Positions 11,362-25,500 of a stretch of 64,000 nucleotides of DNA are shown here, piece by piece. Below the pieces are notes generated by a model. It did not search any database and had not been told where the DNA came from. It worked only from the letters and a program-made list of their open reading frames with translations. Location: assembly GCA_950022295.1 (NCBI GenBank), contig OX465601.1, positions 70,007,501-70,071,500 on the forward strand. The letters are read 5' to 3'. The stretch is from Bromus sterilis (Eukaryota; Streptophyta; Magnoliopsida; Poales; Poaceae). Made by a program: the position numbers and the translations under genes. Position 1 is the first letter of the stretch; each line of letters begins with the position of its first letter.

Positions 11362-11987
11362 ACATCCCCAAGCTTAATTCATGCTCGTCCTCGAGTGGGT
11401 AAATGATAACAGGCATAATTTCTTTGGTCACGTGCTAGCAACCATATAAGAACTTTTAAAAAGTAAAGCAATCAAGGTATGTGATTCAATTCAAGTCATA
11501 ACATGCAAGAGTCTATATTAGCATTGAAACAATCAACGAAAGAACATTAGGTGCAAGATCTCTCGCTGTCCGTGACTCGAATGTCTCCAAATGGTGTTTG
11601 CGTGCAAGAAGGGGGATAGGGAATACGAGAAAAAAGTATTTTTGTTGAGAACTCAATCTACTAAAGTTTCACACTTGTTCTTCTTTGGAATCTTATCTTG
11701 ACTCGTCCCCAGACCACTAGCCAGGTACAAGTCAATTTGATCCACTCCCTTTGGATATTTTGAGCACTCATGCAATGGATGAGCGTAAGCACGAGAGTTG
11801 ACACTTAGGATGGCAAAAGAGAGAAATGTGGTGGAGGATGAAAACAAAAAGGGTGAGAAGGGCTCACATCAATGAGGAAAATCATAGGCGAGAAGGCCAA
11901 ATGATAGATATGATGTGAGGAGTAGGGATTGCCATGCAACGGATGCACATATGAGCTGAAAATATCTCCAATGGAACTAGTGGGGGT
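11362..11987 (-). other. Element B interior next to its 3' LTR, non-coding
   Basis: AT-rich sequence starting at the polypurine tract and running to the C insertion, where GCATC (11988-11992) is the left TSD. No reading frame here resembles a retroelement domain. It resumes at 32038. Confidence 0.7.
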
Positions 11988-11992
11988 GCATC

Positions 11993-13373
11993 TGATAACC
12001 CACAACTGCATGGGATCGAGATATTCTTCGCGGGTAAGATAACCCAATTTATTGATTCGACTCAAGGGGAGCCAAAGAATATCCACAAGCTTTAACAGTG
12101 GAGTTGTCAGCTCCACCGCACCTGAGATACACTTACTTGCAACAAGGTATTAATAGTAACTGCGATATGTAAGTGATGATAGCAACGGTAATAGTAAAAC
12201 AGCGACAGTAAACAACTAGTAACCAGCAGAATTAAAAGCACTGTAGGCTAGGGAGATGGATGGTTGGGCCCTGCATGGACAAGATACATCATGTATTGAA
12301 CTTGGGGCAAGGCACACAGAAAAGCAATGATCATCTAGGCATAAATCAAACAACATGCATGTATCCCACAGGTAGTTGTACGTGCTTGCAATAAGAACTT
12401 GCAGAACATGTTTTGTCCTACCATCCCGCTACGAACGGGGCCAAAAGAAACTTATGGAGATTAAGGTGCTCCTGTCAAACAGCACCGGAACAAAGCATTA
12501 ACAATCAATGGATACACGGAATCCTCAAATTATAGTCCATCCCCATTGGTGTCCCAAGCTGTCACCTTTGGGATCGCCGGTTCCGAACTATAACAGGTGC
12601 ATACAACTCATAGATAAGATCAAGAACACAAATATATTCATGAAAACACAAAGGGTTCAGATCTGAAATCATCGCACTCTGTCCCAAAGTGACAAGCATT
12701 AAGAGCAACAAGTTGAAGCAAAGTTGATAAACACCAATCTAGATGATATGCAACACGCCCCCAACAATCTGATAAACTATTACATGATCTAACTCATCCA
12801 ATCCCTACCATCCCCTTTTCCTACAGCAGGGAATTACTCACACATGGATGAAGAAGTCATGGAGGGAGGATGGAGTGGTGATGGTGATGATGATGGCGAT
12901 GATCTCCCCTCTCCGGAGGCCAAAACAGCCTCCAGATTAGCCCTCCCGGAGAAGAACAGAGGGTGGCGGCGGCTCCGCTACGAGAATTGGGAAAACTACT
13001 TCTGTTCTGGGGTTTTTGCATCACAGGAATAAATAGGAGCATCGGTAGGTCACCAGAGGAGGGGGAGGCCCCCAGGCGGCCAGAGGGCGCGGCCCCACCC
13101 CTGGCCGCGCCAGGGGGGGCGCCTGGGGCCCCCTTGGCTCCCCTCTGGTCCCACTTCTGGCATCTGGCTCCTTCGGGTGCGTGGATTTTCTGGTATTTTT
13201 CTGGGAATTTTCTGAGACGTCCAAAAATCCATTTTCCTGCACACAATAAAACCATACAGGCAGCTCTGCTGAAAACAGCGTTAGTCCGGGTTAGTTTCAT
13301 CCAAATCATGCAAGAATGAGGGCAAAACAATAGCAAAAGTGTTTGGAAAACTAGATACGTTTGAGATGTATCA
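11993..13373 (-). repeat. Element C 3' LTR
   Basis: TGATAACCCACAACTGCATG to GATACGTTTGAGATGTATCA, 1381 bp, equal in length to its partner. It has a GAT-rich microsatellite-like stretch (about 12868-12905), a GC-rich block (13060-13140) and a minus-strand TATTTATT box (13028-13035). Confidence 0.9.
13028..13035 (-). promoter_or_regulatory. TATA-like box of element C 3' LTR
   Basis: TATTTATT (AATAAATA on the plus strand) lies directly downstream of the GC-rich block. The arrangement recurs at 31687-31694 (C), 42563-42570 and 51213-51220 (D) and 33875-33882 (G), each next to a CGTGACGG-like string. Confidence 0.55.
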
Positions 13374-13391
13374 ACCCCCCCCCCAAGCTTA
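13374..13391 (-). other. Element C polypurine tract
   Basis: A long C-run followed by AAGCTT on the plus strand is a purine tract (AAGCTTGGGG...) on the element strand. It immediately abuts the 3' LTR, the place where plus-strand DNA synthesis would start. Confidence 0.75.
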
Positions 13392-15115
13392 GCATATTGC
13401 TTGTCCTCAAGCAATTCAGTACAACGAACTGAACGCGACAAAGAAAACTTTGACAAACTCTTTTGCTTCAATAGATGTATATAAGCATGTACTACGAAAA
13501 GAATTTAGCAAGTATCAAAACAATGCTATGAGGACAATGCACGAAGCAATCCTTCTCTCAAGTGATCAATCATAAACAACTAAAAGCAAATAATATGCTA
13601 CTGAAAATCAAGACAGGATTACAATGCACAAAGTTTGAACACACTAGAGTGGTATTTCGCTAGCCTCCATGAGTGAAGCAAAACATAAATGCAGATACTC
13701 CTCCGGAATTTTAAAGGAGACTAGAACTAAGAACTTTAGAATAAATAATACCACAATCATGCAAAAGACAATGTAATACTTTGGGACAATGCACATTACA
13801 CTCAGAATGACAATTATGCTCTCCTAGTTGGTGCTTTGAAGAAAGAAGGTGGAGACTCTCGAACCGTGGAGTTTGATGGAAAGGTTGAAAACCCGTGGAT
13901 GGAAGCAAAGACTAAACTTGTACCAGAGCTCTTGGTTTTGAAAACAGAGATAAAAAGGTGTTTTGGTATATGCATGCGTTGTCAACGAATGCTAGTAGAC
14001 AACTCAATCGCCTCTTACGCTAGACATGTTTCGAGGAATGGCTCCCAAGATGGAGACGATCACATCCCCTTAATCTCCTTTGTTTATCACTGCCAAAGTT
14101 TTCTGATTTCTCATAGACAAAGCGTGGAGGAGGGTTTGTTGATTAGACATGCAATCCCGGAATAAAACATGTCTAACATAAGACGGTCATGAATTACCTA
14201 CTACTTCCTCATGAGCTAAAACAGAGGCACAAAACAGGAATGCTTTTGAATAATTTCGGGATGGTACAAGAAAGTCTTCGTTAGGATGGCCGGTAAATAC
14301 CACATAGGAAGGTATGGTGGACTCATATGGAAAAACTGGTTTCAAGGATTTTGGATGCACAAGCAGAAATCCGCTTAGTGCGAGCGAAGGCTAGCAAAAG
14401 ACTGGGAAGCGACCAACTAGAGTGCAATAACAGTCATAATCATGCAGAGCGACAAAGTAACATTGAATTGGGCATGAAAATGATATGAATATTCTGAAAT
14501 TCAAAGATCATCAAGTCATAGTAGACTTCTTCAGTCATAAACATGTATAAGCATGTGCCAAGTCAATCCAAGAATTCTCCAAAGGGAAATACCACTTCAG
14601 TATGCCAAACTATAAACAATGCAATGCATGTAAATCATTCCAACACCACATTATGAACTCTAGCTATTTTGGATTGACCACAAGGAAAGCATGAACACTG
14701 GGAAAGCATTGTAAACATAGCACTATGTCGCTACAAGCTGGTCTCTAAATCATAAGTACAAGCATATGTACAAAAGTAGAAACAAAAAGAGTTCATACCG
14801 GTTTTCCTTGTTGCATCCCTTCGTTGATCTTCGTCATTACTGCCTTGTCACTTGCACGATAGGAAAATATAATCAAGTGCAAATGCCATCACGGACTCGA
14901 GCTGAACTCTGCAACAAAGAAAACTAAAGAGAGAAAAGAAAATATTTTTGGATTTTTTCAAAGGTTTAAACAAAAGAAAAAGAAAAAGAAAGGAGAAATA
15001 TTTTTGTTGTTTTTGCAAGATAAAAGAACAAAGAAGAACGGGAAAAAACTTCGAAAAGATCAAAGTGAACAAAATGAAAACGAATAATACGATGGAAAGG
15101 TGAGAAGGGAACGTA
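13392..15115 (-). other. Element C non-coding tail between ORF2 and 3' LTR
   Basis: About 1.7 kb without a retroelement domain. It aligns by eye with the same zone of D (42922-44701), sharing TTGCTTGTCCTCAAGCAATTC (a short inverted repeat) and CTAGCAAAAGACT. The two tails differ by many substitutions and small indels. Purine-rich runs occur at 14900-15060. Confidence 0.75.
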
Positions 15116-15128
15116 CTCCCCCAAGCTT
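15116..15128 (-). other. Second polypurine-tract copy, 27 bp after ORF2 stop (C)
   Basis: CTCCCCCAAGCTT is the same 13-mer as D's true polypurine tract, placed about 1.75 kb from C's 3' LTR. D has it at the same position relative to its ORF2 stop (44702-44714). Confidence 0.7.
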
Positions 15129-16346
15129 AGGATTTTGGCCTAAATTGGTAGCAGCTACTGCCCCCAGAAGCCTCCTGCTCCGGGGTAAGGGTAAGTCCAG
15201 GAGTCGTATGAGCCCTCCGGTGCGTACACCGAAGTCCTCGGATCCTCCCATGAGGAAGGTCTTGCGCTCCAAGCGGAAGAAGATCCCTCACCATGCTCTG
15301 TGAAGGTCTCTCCCTGGAAAGGTGGGAACTCACCATGCAACTCCTCATCGGGCACAACCCCCTCCATGGGGTTATGCGGCTGGTAATTAGCCAAGAACTC
15401 ATCGAACTGAATTTCGTTGAAGGACCATTCGTTCCTGCAAGTGTTATCAAACAAAAGTTGTGCAGGTAGACGGATATCACAAGTAATAGTCCTTTCAAAC
15501 CTCAAAATATAATCAAGGTTACCAAACTGAGAAGTCATGGTAACAAACGTATGCCTCTTCATAGCCGCAAGATTGAGACTCGCGTATGAAAAGGGAACAT
15601 CATCAGGATGTGGGGTGCGCTCAAGAGACTCAAGGATAAGTGTGGCGTAAACGCCACCATATAAATCGCCCTTGTTACTGTTCGTAACAAGGCGCCGAGC
15701 AATCAAGGCACCCACATTATACTCATTCTTACCAGAGAGGGCGTTTGCATAAATAGCAAAGTCAGGTGCAGAACCGTTGCTTGTGTTGTCACGAGCTAAC
15801 ACCCCACTAGCAACAAAATACGCAAAATACCAGAGGTGTGGAAACAAGATGCTGGAAATCTTCGTGCGCCGAATATCGGTCTCCTCCTGGCAGGAAAGGG
15901 AGTTAAAGAGGGTCCTCAACCCGGAAGGCTGCATGGTCATCTTAGCTGTCTGACCAACGTTCGGCACACCTATTATATCACAAAACTGTGCCAAAGACAT
16001 GGTTATGAGATCATTATAAAGTTTGAACTCGACGGTTCCAGCATCATGGTTATAACAAAAACTGTTGACAAAACAGGAGGTAAGCTTTTTGTATTGCACC
16101 ACACGGCATAAAGCTAGCCGTGTCAAACCTGCGTTGGCACAAAGGCCATAAAATTCCTCCTTAATTCCTGCAGCTGTAAGAAAATCATCGCACGGATACA
16201 TCATTGCACATGCTGGATTTGTGTCTTCCAACAGCTCAAGGGGCACATGATCTTAATTGTAGCTCACCCTAACTGTTGAGGGTGAAGCTGCAGCTCTAGT
16301 GACTCGATCAGAGAGTTCGGGCTTCTTCTTCCCAGGCCACCCCTTT

Positions 16347-19300
16347 TGTGACGCCCCCAAAATCAGACCGTGTACAGTAATCATACACGCAAGGTACACG
16401 ATCGAGATCAGGGACTCACGCTGAGATATCACAACACAACTCTACAAATAAAATAATACAAGCTATTTAATACAAGCCAGGGGACACGAGGGCTCGAATA
16501 CAACAGCTCGAGAGCACAAAGTCAGCGGAAGCAATAGTATCTGAGTACAGACACAAGGATACAAGGTTGCCTTAAGAAGGCTAGCGCAAATCACATCAGA
16601 GATACAGATCGAAAAGGCGAGGCCTCCTGCCTGGGATCCACCGAACTACTCCTGGTCAACGAGGAACTCGACGTCGTAGTAGGCGCCTCCGGGGTACTCC
16701 TGCTCCTGGGCTCCAACGTCGGCTGCAGCGGCCGATCAGGCAAAACAGTAAAGGAAATAAAGCAGGTGAGTATCTAGCATACCCGCGAGTCTTACGTCCG
16801 CTACTAAGCATTATGCATTGTATCAACGGAAAGAAGAGGCTGTATATAGTGGACTGAAAGACAGAAATACAGAGCAAGGGTAAGAAGCTAGGCCTATCGA
16901 AGACTAGCATCTTCCGACGATGCCTTGCAGCATGAGGTAAGAATCAGCCAACAGTTTATATAAAGCATAAAGTAACAATGCAGCAGAAGTTGCTGCAGCA
17001 TTGTATAATAATAAGTTGTAATAATTAACAATGCCTCCGAGTTCGCCTCCTCGACATCCCCGCGAGGAAGAAAACCCGGAACCATACAGTTTAATAATAA
17101 TAGTTTCTAGTGGTAAGATCCAGCTTCAGCATAAAGTGTCCTGTTACCGTGGACACGGCTATTCGAATAGATTAATCTTCCCTGCAGGGGTGCACTTGTG
17201 TTACGCTACACGCACGGATCTCCAGGGTGGCGGGAACCTTGTTAGGGAACGCTCCACCGAGGCTATCCGACACTTCATAGCCCATCTTTCAAACTCAACA
17301 GAGAGGCCATCCGTCGGTCTAAATCCTAAGTACTCAGGGCCTTGGACCCCAACCCTGACGTACTCCTGCACGGTGCGTGGGTGGCCGGGAAGCCGTAACA
17401 AAAACAACACAGCTCGAGCAAAGAAGACAGCGCACTTCCCGGCAATCAGCCCGCGATACTGCTGGCGTCTGAAGAGTCCTCGGACGACACTACGTAGCAG
17501 AGGAGCCCATAAACTCGTAATTCCCACGGGTAGGTAGTGCGTACATGGCATATAGCCAACTTAAGACATTCACTGAACCATTTAGTATTTTAATTAACCT
17601 GCGTGACAACCGTTATCGTTGCCTCGACTTAACCGACCCGCGGACAACGACAGCAGCCAGGACCACCAGTACATCGGTGCCTGCCCTATCGTCCCACCAA
17701 GTCACTGCGGTTACCAACAAGGTGAACCGTCTCCTTACCTTGCCTCGCGTGTGCTCCTGGAGGAGCTCGACTTTCGTGGGTTGGTAACTCTCGCGGCCAA
17801 CGATCAGGGGCCAAGCACACCGGTACACTGGTCGTACCCTCCCTGTCGTCCCATCGCAATACCACTCGCGGGTACCATTGGGTCGCCCGACTTCTTACCT
17901 GAAGGACAACCGTTTACAGGACCCTATGGCGGCAAGACAAAGTCAGCCTCGAGTGGAGTACAAGGATTACTCCTTGATAGCTCACACTTGAGGTGACTAG
18001 GCATAACCCAGATAGGGGCCTTTGGCGGTGTCTGCTTTGTACCGTACCTGTGCAGTTATAATATTTGTATCCGCGTTCACTCCCCTGAGTAACCACGGCC
18101 CTCTATCTAATCCTAGCTAACAAGGCGCAGGGCTCACTGCTGAATAATGCATAATAATAGGCAGCATAGGATAAAGAAGGCACATCAAGGGGCGACAAAA
18201 TCAGGCTATGCAATTGAATAGGATTGTAATCGTAGCAGCAGCAGTAACAATGCCTAGTGCAAGAAAGTACGGAAAGGTAGGCAATATCTGGGGAAGAGAA
18301 TGGCTCTGCTTGCCTGGAAGCTCGACGGTAGTAGTAGGGTCGTCGACGAAGTAGTTGTACTCAGCAACGGTGTAGTCAACGGCAGCAGCGGGGTCTACCG
18401 GAGATTAGGGGGGAAAGAAACAGTAAATTCACAGCAAGCATATACAAACAGGTGCATGACATGACAGATGAAATGTTAACGGTATTCTAACGCAGGGCAA
18501 TGCACATTGCTCGGAACGGAAATTCATCTGAGGATGAACTACCGGCTCCGGACGATTACCGGACAGGGTGTCCGGAGGGGGAAGGATCAAGCCGGAGGTG
18601 TCATGGACATCCGACACATGTGTGGGTGGTGTATCCGAGTTAGTTGATCTATTCCGAACAACTTTCGTGTTCGAAATAAATTCATCCGGGTACTTTAACA
18701 ATACCGGACAAATCATCGAACAGACGGTCCGGAGGGGGGGGAAACGGTTCGACATTTGGCACGTTAGAGGGGTGTGGTGGGAGTATGAGTAACGTATTCG
18801 TAATCGTGGATCCGTTCTGAGTAACTTTCGTATACAAAAGTTTTTCATCCGGACAACTTTTATCGGTACCGGGAATTTTCGACAGACGGCCCGAAGGGGG
18901 GAATGTCGATGTTCGGTAAGTTAGAGGGGGGTGGTAGACATACGGATAGCGTATCCGTATTCGTTATATTTTTCTGATCAATTTTCATGTACAAAGTTTT
19001 TGAATCTGAGTTACGGTTTAAAAGATATTGAATTTCAAAGTTTAAATCAATTTAAATGATTTTCTGAATTCCTTTTATTATTAAAATAGAAACATTATCC
19101 ACAAGGGTTGACTGGTCAAACCTGACCAGTGGGACCCATATGTCAGCCACACATATCTAATGAACATTTTTATTTAACTAAATTGCAGTGGGGCCTAGGT
19201 GTCATAGACACAACAGTTTAATTACACAACTAAAATGACTTAAAGAGCTGGGGCCCATCTGTCATTGGAACATGATTGATTTATCATTTAAATTTACTTT

Positions 19301-20977
19301 AACAGAGGGGTTAAGTGGCTGGGCCCACATGTAATACTCACATGGGGGTATTTATTTTAATTGGTTTTTACCACTAATCTACTGGGCTGGCCCACCTGGC
19401 AGGGGTCAACCCCTCTGGCTAACACGGCGTGCCCGCCGGCGACATACATGGAACACGGCGAGGCCGTGCCAGTGTGGGAGGCCAAGGTGGTGGGGAGGGG
19501 GGACGCGGCGGAGAGCGGCGGGCGGATGCCGGCGCGCTCACGCGGGGAAGCGCAGCCGCGCGCAACGAGGCAACCACGGGAGCTCGAGCTCCCGCCAATG
19601 GCGGCCCGTGCGAGGCACGCCCTCACGACGGCCGAACGGCGAGAAACAGTGGGAAACGGGCGAGGGGGCTCACAGAGATGGGGTGGGTGGCGAGCTCGGC
19701 GTCGACGGGCAGTGTCCGGAGGCGAAGAATTCGGGTGGTGAAGGCGGCGATTGTGGCGTCGGGGGGAAGTTCGATTCCGGCGACTCGGGGTCTTCGGCGA
19801 CGAGCCGCGGCTTGGGGAGACGAGGACGAGCGCAGGAAGGGCACCGGACAAGCTCGCACGGACTGGGGCGGTCGTTGGCCACGGCTAGTACTGCGGCGCG
19901 GCGACGGTCGTGGTACGGGCGAGCTGCGGTTGGGGGAAACGGCGCGGGGAGAGAGAGGGGAACGGGACGACTAGGGTTCGAGGGGGGCGAGGCCTAGGGT
20001 TCGTCCAGGGCATGGGGCGCGGCCAGGCATCTTATCCCGCCGGGGATGCCCTGGATCTCCTCCACGGCGACATCCATGTCCATGGATGCACGCCACGGGG
20101 GGGGTGTGAGCAGTGGAGGGAGAAGAAGAGGGGGATGGGCTGGGCCCGACGGGGGGGGGGAATGGGCTAGCCAGTGGGCTAGCTAGGTCCCTGCCCTTTT
20201 CCCCTTTTTTTCTTCTGTTTATTATTTCTGGGTATCAAATGTTTTTAGAAAAATGCGACAACAGTCCCAATAATTGTGTTAAACCGTAAAGTGATGCCAC
20301 AATAAGTTTGGGCATTAATTAAATTCATTTGAATATTGTTATTTATTTTAAAAGGCTTTTTGGTGTTGTTTTGCTACTGTTATCATTTAATTGCATTATT
20401 TAAAAAACTTAATAAATTCACATTCCAATAGATATAAGACCTACTGATTTTTAGGCATTTAATAAAATTGGTTTCACAATTTTTTAGTGCGTTTAAAATT
20501 CCTACTTGTTTATAAAATTTTACCATGGCCATTTAATAATTTACAAGCTATTGTTTTTATTTCATAATACTTCTAAAACACTTTAATAGAATATCCTTTG
20601 TTATTTTAATCATGACCTAATGATTGCTAGGCATTTTATAAATAGATTCCATCATTTTGGTTTAACTACGTTTTCATTTTTATATTAACCTTCAAAACAA
20701 TTTTGATGACCTCACAACATTGGTTTCACAATCATCATAGACTTGTGATTATTCTAATGACTAAGGGTGACTTGGTTTAACCATGATCATGTTGATTGAC
20801 TGGCATCCACAATTCTTGGAGCAAAGTTTTATAATTTACCCAATTTGAAAATTTTATCCGGGTTGGAAATTGACAGAGCTATGATCAAAGGTGATCATGG
20901 CTTGATCATCAACAGTAATGATCACTAACAGTGGAATCACTGTAGTGATTACTATTACTGATTCTGAGGGTGTTACA
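16347..20977 (-). repeat. Element E 3' LTR
   Basis: TGTGACGCCCCCAAAATCAG to GAGGGTGTTACA. It contains the twin-palindrome module (17147-17189), a GC-rich section (about 19390-20170) open in several frames on both strands, a G-run near 20150 and an AT-rich section (20200-20900). I regard the GC-rich frames as compositional. Confidence 0.9.
17147..17189. repeat. Twin-palindrome module, E 3' LTR
   Basis: CCGTGGACACGG is followed by CTATTCGAATAG (17159-17170) and CCCTGCAGGG (17180-17189), both perfect palindromes. Confidence 0.85.
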
Positions 20978-20996
20978 AATCTCCACCACTACAAAG

Positions 20997-21015
20997 AATT
21001 CTCGTCCCGAGAATT
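20997..21015. repeat. Inverted repeat beside the E polypurine tract
   Basis: AATTCTCG-TCC-CGAGAATT is a perfect 8-bp inverted repeat with a 3-nt loop, 19 bp inside the 3' LTR boundary. Confidence 0.8.
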
Positions 21016-22496
21016 AAAAGTAGTGTGAGGGGAAGGTTCCGGTTTCGCCTTCTAACAAATCTTCTGGTCCTGGTTGTCGTACTCGAAGAAATGAATCCTT
21101 CACGTTGGGGCCTTCACTACACTGCATCGGTGCACCTCGACAGGTTGTCATCCTTTCCTCGGGGCTTCATCGCACTTACGAACAGGTTAAGAGGTAAAGC
21201 TTAAGGGGTTCGGATCGATACAAGATCAATCAAATGGGGTTGCTCAAGGGTATGGGGTACAAAGTCCTTCCGAGTTTAAGCTCAGGGAAGTACGTCGAGA
21301 GAAGTTTTAAGCGGATAGGCACGTATTCGATGCCGATGACGGATGGTGGGAAAAGGGGCCCCGATCATCAGGCACAAGCACTGAGTCTGATCTCGGATGG
21401 AATATCACAAGGTCGATGACAAGAGTCTGGTTTCGGTCCTGTGGAACTGTGGGTTATGGGCCCACAGAAGGTAAGAAGGGTGGCGACATTCCATGCGAGC
21501 ACGATGCAAGGTTTGTCAGAGAACAATTTGTCAACTATGTCGGCAACAATGTCGGTACCAGGGGCAGTGGACATTGAGAACCATTTCCTGCTCGGTAATA
21601 CGAGGCGGACCAATTGGCAAAGTTCTCGTCCCGGTGGTTACCGAAATGTCATCGACAATGTCAACAAGGGGTTACTGACGAGGTAGTACATCGAGGTGTT
21701 TACATAAGCAGGGGAATTATCACTGCTTAGTTTATAATGATCGCAAGAAAGTTTAAACAGACCAATGGAAAGGAAAATGTGATGATACACAAGTATCAGG
21801 TGTATGGCTTTCCCAAGGAAAGCAGAACACAATATACACGACCAAGTTGTACTGGCAGGGAGTCAAGGGAGGTTGTCGATGATAACACAAATCATCCAGG
21901 GCAGAGATGGTATTTCACACGATGAATCCAATTGACACATGGAAGAAGCCATGTAAGCATAGTCGGATAGTAATCCACAAAAGGTCGGATGGTTCGCAAA
22001 GGATCTGATGTGAGTATGGGCACTCAACCAGAAGGGGAAAGAATGCCAAGGCATCGGGTGACAGAAGCACCGGAATAACTTGATGCTTAAGTACAAGGAA
22101 ATTGTGATTTCCAGATCGGGAGGTGGATTCAATTATCCACACGGACTTATCGATGGCAGGGGATTGCAAGGCGATGAACACGTAGGTTCTCGGGGATTTA
22201 TCGGAGAGAAATCTTCGGAATCTTCAGGTGAATCAGTCGATCATCGGGAATGCAGAGGTCTCCGGAAGGCAGGAGGTACGAGAACCTAAAGTCAGCGTTA
22301 ATAAAACTTACCAGCAAGGATAAGAGAGCAGAGTCCCAGAGCATAGGTACGGAGAAAAAGATCCTAATACCAAAGATATCACACGTAGTGACATCGATGT
22401 GGGCCCGTAAGCCAAACATTAAGTTAGCAAGTAGTTTTGCAAATACTAGACTCGACTTCGACCAAGGAGTGGTTAGGGGCTTCCTACAGGCAGTCG

Positions 22497-22508
22497 GCTC
22501 TGATACCA
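22497..22508 (-). other. Element E primer binding site (initiator tRNA-Met)
   Basis: GCTCTGATACCA is the reverse complement of TGGTATCAGAGC, the usual plant iMet primer site. It lies 3 bp from the 5' LTR at 22512 and sets the orientation. Confidence 0.85.
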
Positions 22509-22511
22509 ACT

Positions 22512-25500
22512 TGTGACGCCCCCAAAATCAGACCGTGTATAGTAATCATACACGCAAGGTACACGATCGAGATCAGGGACTCACGGTGAGATATCACAAC
22601 ACAACTCTACAAATAAAATAATACAAGCTGTTTAATACAAGCCAGGGGCCACGAGGGCTCGAATACAACAGCTCGAGAGCACAAAGTCAGCGGAAGCAAT
22701 AGTATCTGAGTACAGACACAAGGATACAAGGTTGCCTTAAGAAGGCTAGCACAAATCACATCAGAGATACAAATCGAAAAGGCGAGGCCTCCTGCCTGGG
22801 ATCCACCGAACTACTCCTGGTCAACGGGGAACTCGACGTCGTAGTAGGCGCCTCCGGGGTACTCCTGCTCCTGGGCTCCAACGTCGGCTGCAGCGGCCGA
22901 TCAGGCAAAACAGTAAAGGAAATAAAGCAGGTGAGTATCTAGCATACCCGCGAGTCTTACGTCCGCTACTAAGCATTATGTATTGTATCAACGGAAAGAA
23001 GAGGCTGTATATAGTGGACTGAAAGACAGAAATACAGAGCAAGGGTAAGAAGCTAGGCCTATCGAAGACTAGCATCTTCCGACGATGTCTTGCAGCATGA
23101 GGTAAGAATCAGCCAACAGTTTATATAAAGCATAAAGTAACAATGCAGCAGAAGTTGCTGCAGCATTGTATAATAATAAGTTGTAATAATTAACAATGCC
23201 TCCGAGTTCGCCTCCTCGACATCCCCGCGAGGAAGAAAACCCGGAACCATACAGTTTAATAATAATAGTTTCTAGTGGTAAGATCCAGCTTCAGCATAAA
23301 GCGTCCTGTTACCGTGGACACGGCTATTCGAATAGATTAATATTCCCTGCAGGGGTCCACTTGTGTTACGCTACACGCACGGATCTCCAGGGTGGCGGGA
23401 ACCTTGTTAGGGAACGCTCCACCGAGGCTATCCCACACTTCATAGCCCATCTTTCAAACTCAACAGAGAGGCCATCCGCCGATCTAAATCCTAAGTACTC
23501 GGGGCCTTGGACCCCAACCCTGACGTACTCCTGCACGGTGCGTGGGTGGCCGGGAAGCCGTAACAAAAACAACACAGCTCGAGCAAAGAAGACAACGCAC
23601 TTCCCGGCAATCAGCCCGCGGTACTGCTGACGTCTGAAGAGTCCTCGGACGACACTACGTAGCAGAGGAGCCCATAAACTCGTAATTCCCACGGGTAGGT
23701 AGTGCGTACATGGCATATAGCCAACTTAAGACATTCACTGAACCATTTAGTATTTTAATTAACCTGCGTGACAACCGTTATCGTTGCCTCGACTTAACCG
23801 ACCCGCGGACAACGACAGCAGCCAGGACCACCAGTACATCGGTGCCTGCCCTGTCGTCCCACCAAGCCACTGCGGTTACCAACAAGGTGAACCGTCTCCT
23901 TACCTTGTCTCGCGTGTGCTCCTGGAGGAGCTCGACTTTCGTGGGTTGGTAACTCTCGCGGCCAACGATCAGGGGCCAAGCACACCGGTACACTGGTCGT
24001 ACCCTCCCTGTCGTCCCGTCGCAATACCACTCGCGGGCACCGTTGGGTCGCCCAACTTATTACCTGAAGGACAATCGTTTACAGGACCCTATGGCAGCAA
24101 GACAAAGTCAGCCTCGAGTGGAGTACAAGGATTACTCCTTGATAGCTCACACTTGAGGTGACTAGGCATAACCCAGATAGGGCCTTTGGCGGTGTCTGCT
24201 TTGTACCGTACCTGTGCAGTTATAATATTTGTATCCGTGTTCACTCCCCTGAGTGACCACGGCCCTCTATCTAATCCTAGCTAACAAGGCGCAGGGCTCA
24301 CTGCTGAATAATGCATAATAATAATAGGCAGCATAGGATAGCGAAGGCACATCAAGGGGCGACAAAATCAGGCTATGCAATTGAATAGGATTGTAATCGT
24401 AGCAGCAGCAGTAACAATGCCTAGTGCAAGAAAGTATGGAAAGGTAGGCGATATCTGGGGAAGAGAATGGCTCTGCTTGCCTGGAAGCTCGACGGTAGTA
24501 GTAGGGTCGTCGACGAAGTAGTCGTACTCAGCAACGGTGTAGTCAACGGCAGCAGCGGGGTCTACCGGAGATTAGGGGGGGAAAGAAACAGTAAATACAC
24601 AGCAAGCATATACAAACAGGTGCATGACATGACAGATGAAATGTTAACGGTATTCTAACGCAGGGCAATGCACATTGCTCGGAACGGAAATTCATCTGAG
24701 GATGAACTACCGGCTCCGGACGATTACCGGACAGGGTGTCCAGAGGGGGAAGGATCAAGCCGGAGGTGTCGTGGACATCCGACACATGTGTGGGTGGTGT
24801 ATCCGAGTTAGTTGATCTATTCCGAACAACTTTCGTGTTCGAAATAAATTCATCCGGGTACTTTAACAATACCGGACAAATCATCGAACAGACGGTCCGG
24901 AGGGGGGGAAACGGTTCGACGTTTGGCACGTTAGAGGGGTGTGGTGGGAGTATGAGTAACGTATTCGTAATCGTGGATCCGTTCTGAGTAACTTTCGTAT
25001 ACAAAAGTTTTTCATCCGGACAACTTTTATCGGTACCGGGAATTTTCGACAGACGGCCCGAAGGGGGTAATGTCGATGTTCGGTAAGTTAGAGGGGGGTG
25101 GTAGACATACGGATAGCGTATCCGTATTGGTTATATTTTTCAGATCAATTTTCATGTATAAAGTTTTTGAATCTGAGTTACGGTTTAAAAGATATTGAAT
25201 TTCAAAGTTTAAATCAATTTAAATGATTTTCTAAATTCCTTTTATTATTAAAATAGAAACATTATCCACAAGGGTTGACTGGTCAAACCTGACCAGTGGG
25301 ACCCATATGTCAGCCACACATATCTAATGAACATTTTTATTTAACTAAATTGCAGTGGGGCCTAGGTGTCATAGACACAACAGTTTAATTACACAACTAA
25401 AATGACTTAAAGAGCTGGGGGCCATCTGTCATTGGAACATGATTGATTTATCATTTAAATTTACTTTAACAGGGGCGTTAAGTGGCTGGGCCCACATGTA

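Larger units (their letters stand above)
20978..22511 (-). other. Element E interior, non-coding
   Basis: It starts with the minus-strand polypurine tract (CTCCACCACTAC on the plus strand) and ends with the iMet primer site. Frames of 60-100 codons occur but none resembles gag, protease, RT or integrase. It probably derives from a coding Gypsy ancestor by deletion. Confidence 0.8.

Noticed and set aside
12868..12905. GAT microsatellite as a separate locus
   Set aside because: The same degenerate GAT-rich stretch is present in all C, D and G LTRs, so it is part of the LTR.
13374..13384. C-run as a telomeric or structural repeat
   Set aside because: Its position next to the LTR makes it an expanded polypurine tract.
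14848..15072. 74-codon Phe/Leu-rich frame as a membrane peptide
   Set aside because: It comes from a purine-rich non-coding run read on the opposite strand and is not kept in D.
19357..20170. Arg/Gly-rich frames on both strands in the E LTR GC-rich section as genes
   Set aside because: Low stop density from GC content, no recognisable domain, and location inside an LTR; kept only as a weak finding.
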